Below, one piece after another: positions 31,995 through 34,989 of a stretch of DNA of 34,989 nt. Below the pieces are notes generated by a model. It was not told the origin of the DNA. It saw only the letters and a program-made list of their open reading frames with translations, and did no database searches. Made by a program: the position numbers and the translations under genes. This DNA comes from Calditrichia bacterium (GTDB lineage: Bacteria > Calditrichota > Calditrichia > Calditrichales > J004), in the NCBI GenBank assembly GCA_027006055.1, contig JALTKX010000259.1:1-34989 (forward strand). The letters are read 5' to 3'. How positions within the stretch are numbered: position 1 is the stretch's first letter; each line of letters opens with the position of its first letter.

Positions 31995-33377
31995 ATGACC
32001 CTCTTTCCCGGACATCGTCTGTCGTGGCTGCGCATAAAGAATTTTTTTATCCCCGAACGGTTGTTTTTGCTCAGTTTCGCGGGCATTATTCTGGCGGGCG
32101 CGCTGTTATTGCACCAGCCTTTTGCCGTGCATGGCGCTCCGCTTAGCCTGACCGACGCTTTTTTTACCGCTACCTCCGCCACCTGCGTTACGGGACTTAT
32201 CGTGGTGGATACGGCCACCAAATTCACCTTTTCTGGCCAACTGATTCTTCTTGTGTTGATACAGATGGGCGGTTTGGGCATTATGACCTTTTCCGTGGCC
32301 TTTGCCACCCTGTTTGCCGGCCGGCTGAGCCTGGGCGGCAGGGACATGCTGGAGGCCACCTTCAGCCAGATGCCCATGCGGGGCATGCGCCGCCTGCTCC
32401 GAACCATCTTTACGGCCACGCTGATCACGGAAATGGTGGGCGCCCTGTTGCTCAGCCTGCGCTTTATGGCCGACATGCCCCTGCCCAGGGCGCTTTGGTT
32501 TGGCGTTTTTCACGCGGTATCGGCCTTTTGTAATGCCGGCTTTGCCCTCTTTAGCGACAGCCTGGTCAGTTATCAGGGCGATGTGACGGTCATAATGGTC
32601 ATTTCGGCGCTGATCATCATCGGCGGCCTGGGTTTTATTGTTTTGTTTGAGCTGCAACACACACCGCGTCCGTTGCGCTTTAAAAAACTATCGCTGCACT
32701 CCCGAGTTGTCTTGTCGGCCTCTTTGTTGCTGATTGTCTTCGGTTTTGTGATCATGATGCTGTTTGAATGGGGCAATTCACTCAATCATCTGCCCTGGCC
32801 CAAAAAAATACTGGAAGCCTTTTTTCAGTCGGTCACCACGCGCACGGCCGGTTTTAACTCCGTCAATCTGGGCATGCTCACCAACGGCACGCTCTTTTTT
32901 ATGTTGATATTGATGTTCATCGGGGCTTCGCCTTCTTCAACGGGAGGGGGCATAAAAACCACCACCTTTGCCACCATCCTTTCCTTTGCCCGGGCCCGCT
33001 TTAAAAACAGGGAACACACGCAAATGATGAACCGCACCATACCGGAAACGGCGGTATCGCGGGCGGTGACCATTGCCATTTTCTCTTCGCTGGTGGTTAT
33101 TTTGTTTACCACCCTTCTTTTGTTTACGGAGCTCTCCGGGCACTCGCATCAGGAAAGCCGGGGGCTTTTTCTGGAAATCCTGTTTGAGGTTACCTCCGCC
33201 TTTGGCACCGTGGGGCTTTCCATGGGCGTTACGGCGCATCTGTCGGAAGCGGGGCGCATACTGATTACAATGCTTATGTTTATCGGACGACTGGGGCCGC
33301 TGACCCTGGCGCTGGCCATCAGTCAAAAACAGGCCGTTAAATATCAACTGGCCAGGGAAGATTTATTAATCGGATAG
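31995..33377 (+). CDS. ktrB: TrkH/KtrB-family potassium uptake membrane protein
   Basis: The 460-residue polytopic membrane protein has four pore-loop repeats, each with its selectivity-filter glycine: TCVTGL (near 58), CNAGFAL (near 180), RTAGFNS (near 283) and GTVGLSMG (near 405). It imports K+ driven by the membrane potential or Na+. The size and a single-RCK partner next door fit the KtrB branch better than the longer TrkH with a double-RCK TrkA. AGGAG precedes ATG 31995. It ends in TAG, 8 bases before the RCK subunit. Confidence 0.92.
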   Translation: MTLFPGHRLSWLRIKNFFIPERLFLLSFAGIILAGALLLHQPFAVHGAPLSLTDAFFTATSATCVTGLIVVDTATKFTFSGQLILLVLIQMGGLGIMTFSVAFATLFAGRLSLGGRDMLEATFSQMPMRGMRRLLRTIFTATLITEMVGALLLSLRFMADMPLPRALWFGVFHAVSAFCNAGFALFSDSLVSYQGDVTVIMVISALIIIGGLGFIVLFELQHTPRPLRFKKLSLHSRVVLSASLLLIVFGFVIMMLFEWGNSLNHLPWPKKILEAFFQSVTTRTAGFNSVNLGMLTNGTLFFMLILMFIGASPSSTGGGIKTTTFATILSFARARFKNREHTQMMNRTIPETAVSRAVTIAIFSSLVVILFTTLLLFTELSGHSHQESRGLFLEILFEVTSAFGTVGLSMGVTAHLSEAGRILITMLMFIGRLGPLTLALAISQKQAVKYQLAREDLLIG

Positions 33378-33385
33378 GAGAAGTC

Positions 33386-34039
33386 ATGCAACATATCGCT
33401 GTTATCGGCATTAGCAGTTTCGGCTATTACCTGTGCAAGTACCTGAGCGCGGCCGGCGCGGGCGTTATGGCCATCGATATCGACGAGTCCAAGGTGGACA
33501 GCGTAAAGGATATCGTGGAAAAAGCGGTTATTGCCGACGCCACCCAAAGGGAGGTTCTGGCCAATTTTGAACTGAATGAGTTTGACAATGTCGTCGTCTC
33601 CGTGGGCGAGAGCATCGATACGAGTATCCTTATCACCCTCTATTTAAAAGAGCTGAAGGTGAAAAATATCATCGTGAAGGCCTTTACGGCGGATCATGCC
33701 AAAATTCTGGATAAGATCGGCGCCACGCAGATCGTTTTCCCGGAGCGGGATACGGCCAAGCGGGTGGCCTACACCATGCAAAGCAATAATTTGCTGGACT
33801 ATTTTCCCATCGGCAAGGATCATGGTTTTGTGGAAGTGACCGTACCGCCGGACTGGTCGGGTAAGTCGCTTGTTGAACTGGATGTACGCCGTAAATATGG
33901 CATTCAGGTGGTGCTGATCAAGGAGATATTACCGGATGACAAGGTGGTTGTTCCCGGCGGCGACTACGTGTTAAAGGACAGCGATGTCCTGATTGTAGTG
34001 GGCAAGAATAAAGACCTGGAACGGCTGGAGACATCATAA
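33386..34039 (+). CDS. ktrA: KtrA/TrkA-family RCK regulatory subunit of potassium uptake
   Basis: The 217-residue cytoplasmic protein has an N-terminal RCK_N (NAD/nucleotide-binding Rossmann) domain and a C-terminal RCK_C domain (about 140-217, VTVPPDWSGKSLVELDVRRKYG). It gates the KtrB pore in response to nucleotides. The acidic end of beta-2 is present (AIDIDESKV), but the glycine loop reads GISSFG where KtrA usually has GxGxFG, so the second glycine is Ser. Spacing to ktrB is 8 bases with AGGAG before the ATG. Length fits KtrA. Confidence 0.92.
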   Translation: MQHIAVIGISSFGYYLCKYLSAAGAGVMAIDIDESKVDSVKDIVEKAVIADATQREVLANFELNEFDNVVVSVGESIDTSILITLYLKELKVKNIIVKAFTADHAKILDKIGATQIVFPERDTAKRVAYTMQSNNLLDYFPIGKDHGFVEVTVPPDWSGKSLVELDVRRKYGIQVVLIKEILPDDKVVVPGGDYVLKDSDVLIVVGKNKDLERLETS

Positions 34040-34136
34040 CGGTTTAGGAACACTATCCGGTTTTTTCCGTTTATCTTCATCGTTCTTTCATTATTGCGTT
34101 CTATATTAAAAAAAAATCAAAGAGGAGGAGAAAAAA

Positions 34137-34868
34137 ATGCGTTCAGGTAATCCTGTACTTTCGGAAAAAAAGTTCAGCCCGTCGATGGTAATCGGCGAGC
34201 GCATGACCATTGAAGGCGTGGTCAACAAATCATTTGCCATGCTGGGCCTGGTGGTTGTTTCCGCCTAGTATGTGTGGGACAAGTTTTTTACAACCATGGA
34301 TATGGCCTCGGTCAGTCCGTTCATCATGTTTGGCGTGATCGGAGGACTGGTAGCGGCCCTGGTTACCGTTTTTAAACCGACGGTGGCCCGCTATTCGGCG
34401 CCGGTGTATGCCGTGCTGGAAGGACTGGCCCTGGGTGGTATTTCCGCTTTTATGGAAAGCCGTTACCCGGGTATCGTTTTTCAGGCGGTTACGCTGACCT
34501 TTGCCGTGTTTTTCTCGCTGCTGTTTTTGTATAAAACCGGCAGAATCAAGGTGACCGAAAATTTTAAGATGATGGTCGTCAGCGCCACGGGCGGTATTTT
34601 TCTGGTTTATCTGCTCGATTTTGTACTGATGTTTTTCGGTATCCGCCTGCCGATGATTCATGAGGGCGGCTTTTTCGGCATATTGTTCAGCCTGGTGGTG
34701 GTGGGCATTGCCTCCATGAACCTGGTGCTGGATTTTGATTTTATAGAAAAAGGGGCCGAGCGCGGCGCTCCGCGGTATATGGAGTGGTATGGTGCCTTTG
34801 GGCTTACCGTTACCCTGGTATGGCTCTATCTGGAAATACTGCGCCTGTTGGTTAAAACCCGCGACTAA
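34137..34868 (+). pseudogene. Bax-inhibitor-1/YccA-family membrane protein, interrupted by an in-frame TAG at codon 44
   Basis: ATG 34137, with AGGAGGAG upstream, opens a frame starting MRSGNPVLSEKKF..MTIEGVVNKS, the usual N-terminus of the BaxI_1/YccA-like family. Codon 44 is TAG (34266-34268), inside the first TM segment (LGLVVVSA*YVWDKF). The same frame then stays open to TAA at 34868 with six more hydrophobic segments. The track lists only the downstream 198-residue part from GTG 34272, which has no ribosome-binding site and lacks TM1. TAG ends mraY, ktrB, the isomerase and the peptidase genes here, so it is not generally reassigned. It may be a recent pseudogene, a sequencing error or readthrough; one base change (TGG or CAG to TAG) would explain it. 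Confidence 0.8.
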
Positions 34869-34895
34869 AGCGCTCCTGTCCATAAAGTGTTCATC

Positions 34896-34926
34896 AACGC
34901 GCGCCATGTGGCGCGCGTTTTTTTTT
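34896..34926 (+). terminator. Strong intrinsic terminator after the Bax-inhibitor-like gene
   Basis: AACGCGCGCC (34896-34905) pairs perfectly with GGCGCGCGTT (34910-34919) around ATGT, followed by a nine-T run. It is the strongest terminator in the window. The remaining 63 bases to the right edge show nothing recognisable. Confidence 0.95.
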
Positions 34927-34989
34927 GCGGATATTGGCAGGTTAATGGGTTTATACCCGTCCCCACCCCCTCGATAAGCTGTGCCCTGA

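Noticed and set aside
34040-34070. Possible terminator after ktrA (AACGG...CCGGTTTTTT)
   Set aside because: The T-run is present, but the stem is only about five pairs with a bulge and a 14-base loop; too weak to call.
34266-34268. TAG as a selenocysteine-like or pyrrolysine codon
   Set aside because: The family has no catalytic residue in TM1 needing such a residue, no special element was seen downstream, and TAG is a normal stop in several neighbouring genes.

Overview
The window is a gene-dense, roughly 55% GC bacterial chromosome segment with no mobile element, CRISPR array, tRNA or rRNA that I can see. It looks like a diderm with meso-DAP peptidoglycan: MurE carries the DNPR signature, FtsQ, FtsA and FtsZ are all present, and several secreted proteins have lipoproteins' lipoboxes. 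HPr keeps a Ser46-type site and FtsI carries PASTA repeats, which does not fit a typical gammaproteobacterium. A lineage near Calditrichota or the wider FCB group is plausible, but that is inference; no marker here fixes the phylum.

Region 1 (1-15093, + strand) is a nearly complete division and cell wall (dcw) operon: end of rsmH, then ftsL, ftsI, murE, murF, mraY, murD, ftsW, murG, murC, ftsQ, ftsA and ftsZ, closed by a strong intrinsic terminator. Genes overlap or are separated by a few bases, except for small spacers before mraY, murD and ftsZ. Together they build UDP-MurNAc-pentapeptide, lipid I and lipid II, polymerise and cross-link septal peptidoglycan, and assemble the Z-ring.

Region 2 (15136-29794, - strand) reads right to left: PTS EIIA (PtsN type), Hanks-type Ser/Thr kinase with TM and PEGA segments, a SUMF1-domain lipoprotein, a secreted tripeptidyl-peptidase-II-like subtilase, mannose-family PTS EIIC and EIID, HPr, Enzyme I, a phosphoglucose/phosphomannose isomerase, metK, a terminator, an alpha/beta-hydrolase lipoprotein and a prolyl oligopeptidase lipoprotein. 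The PTS has the general proteins and the membrane subunits but no EIIB and no EIIA of the mannose class. It is interleaved with a kinase, a SUMF1 protein and a protease. This is the most unusual part of the window.

Region 3 (30022-34926, + strand) holds a CoA-transferase/acetyl-CoA hydrolase, a SlyD-like peptidyl-prolyl isomerase with a His-rich tail and its own terminator, a KtrB/KtrA-type potassium uptake pair, and a Bax-inhibitor-1/YccA-family membrane protein whose reading frame is broken by one in-frame TAG, ending at a strong terminator.

All intergenic gaps are under 300 bases; the largest is the 227-base divergent gap at 29795-30021. Positions and motifs come from reading the sequence and the supplied translations. 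Family assignments rest on remembered family signatures, with no database search.
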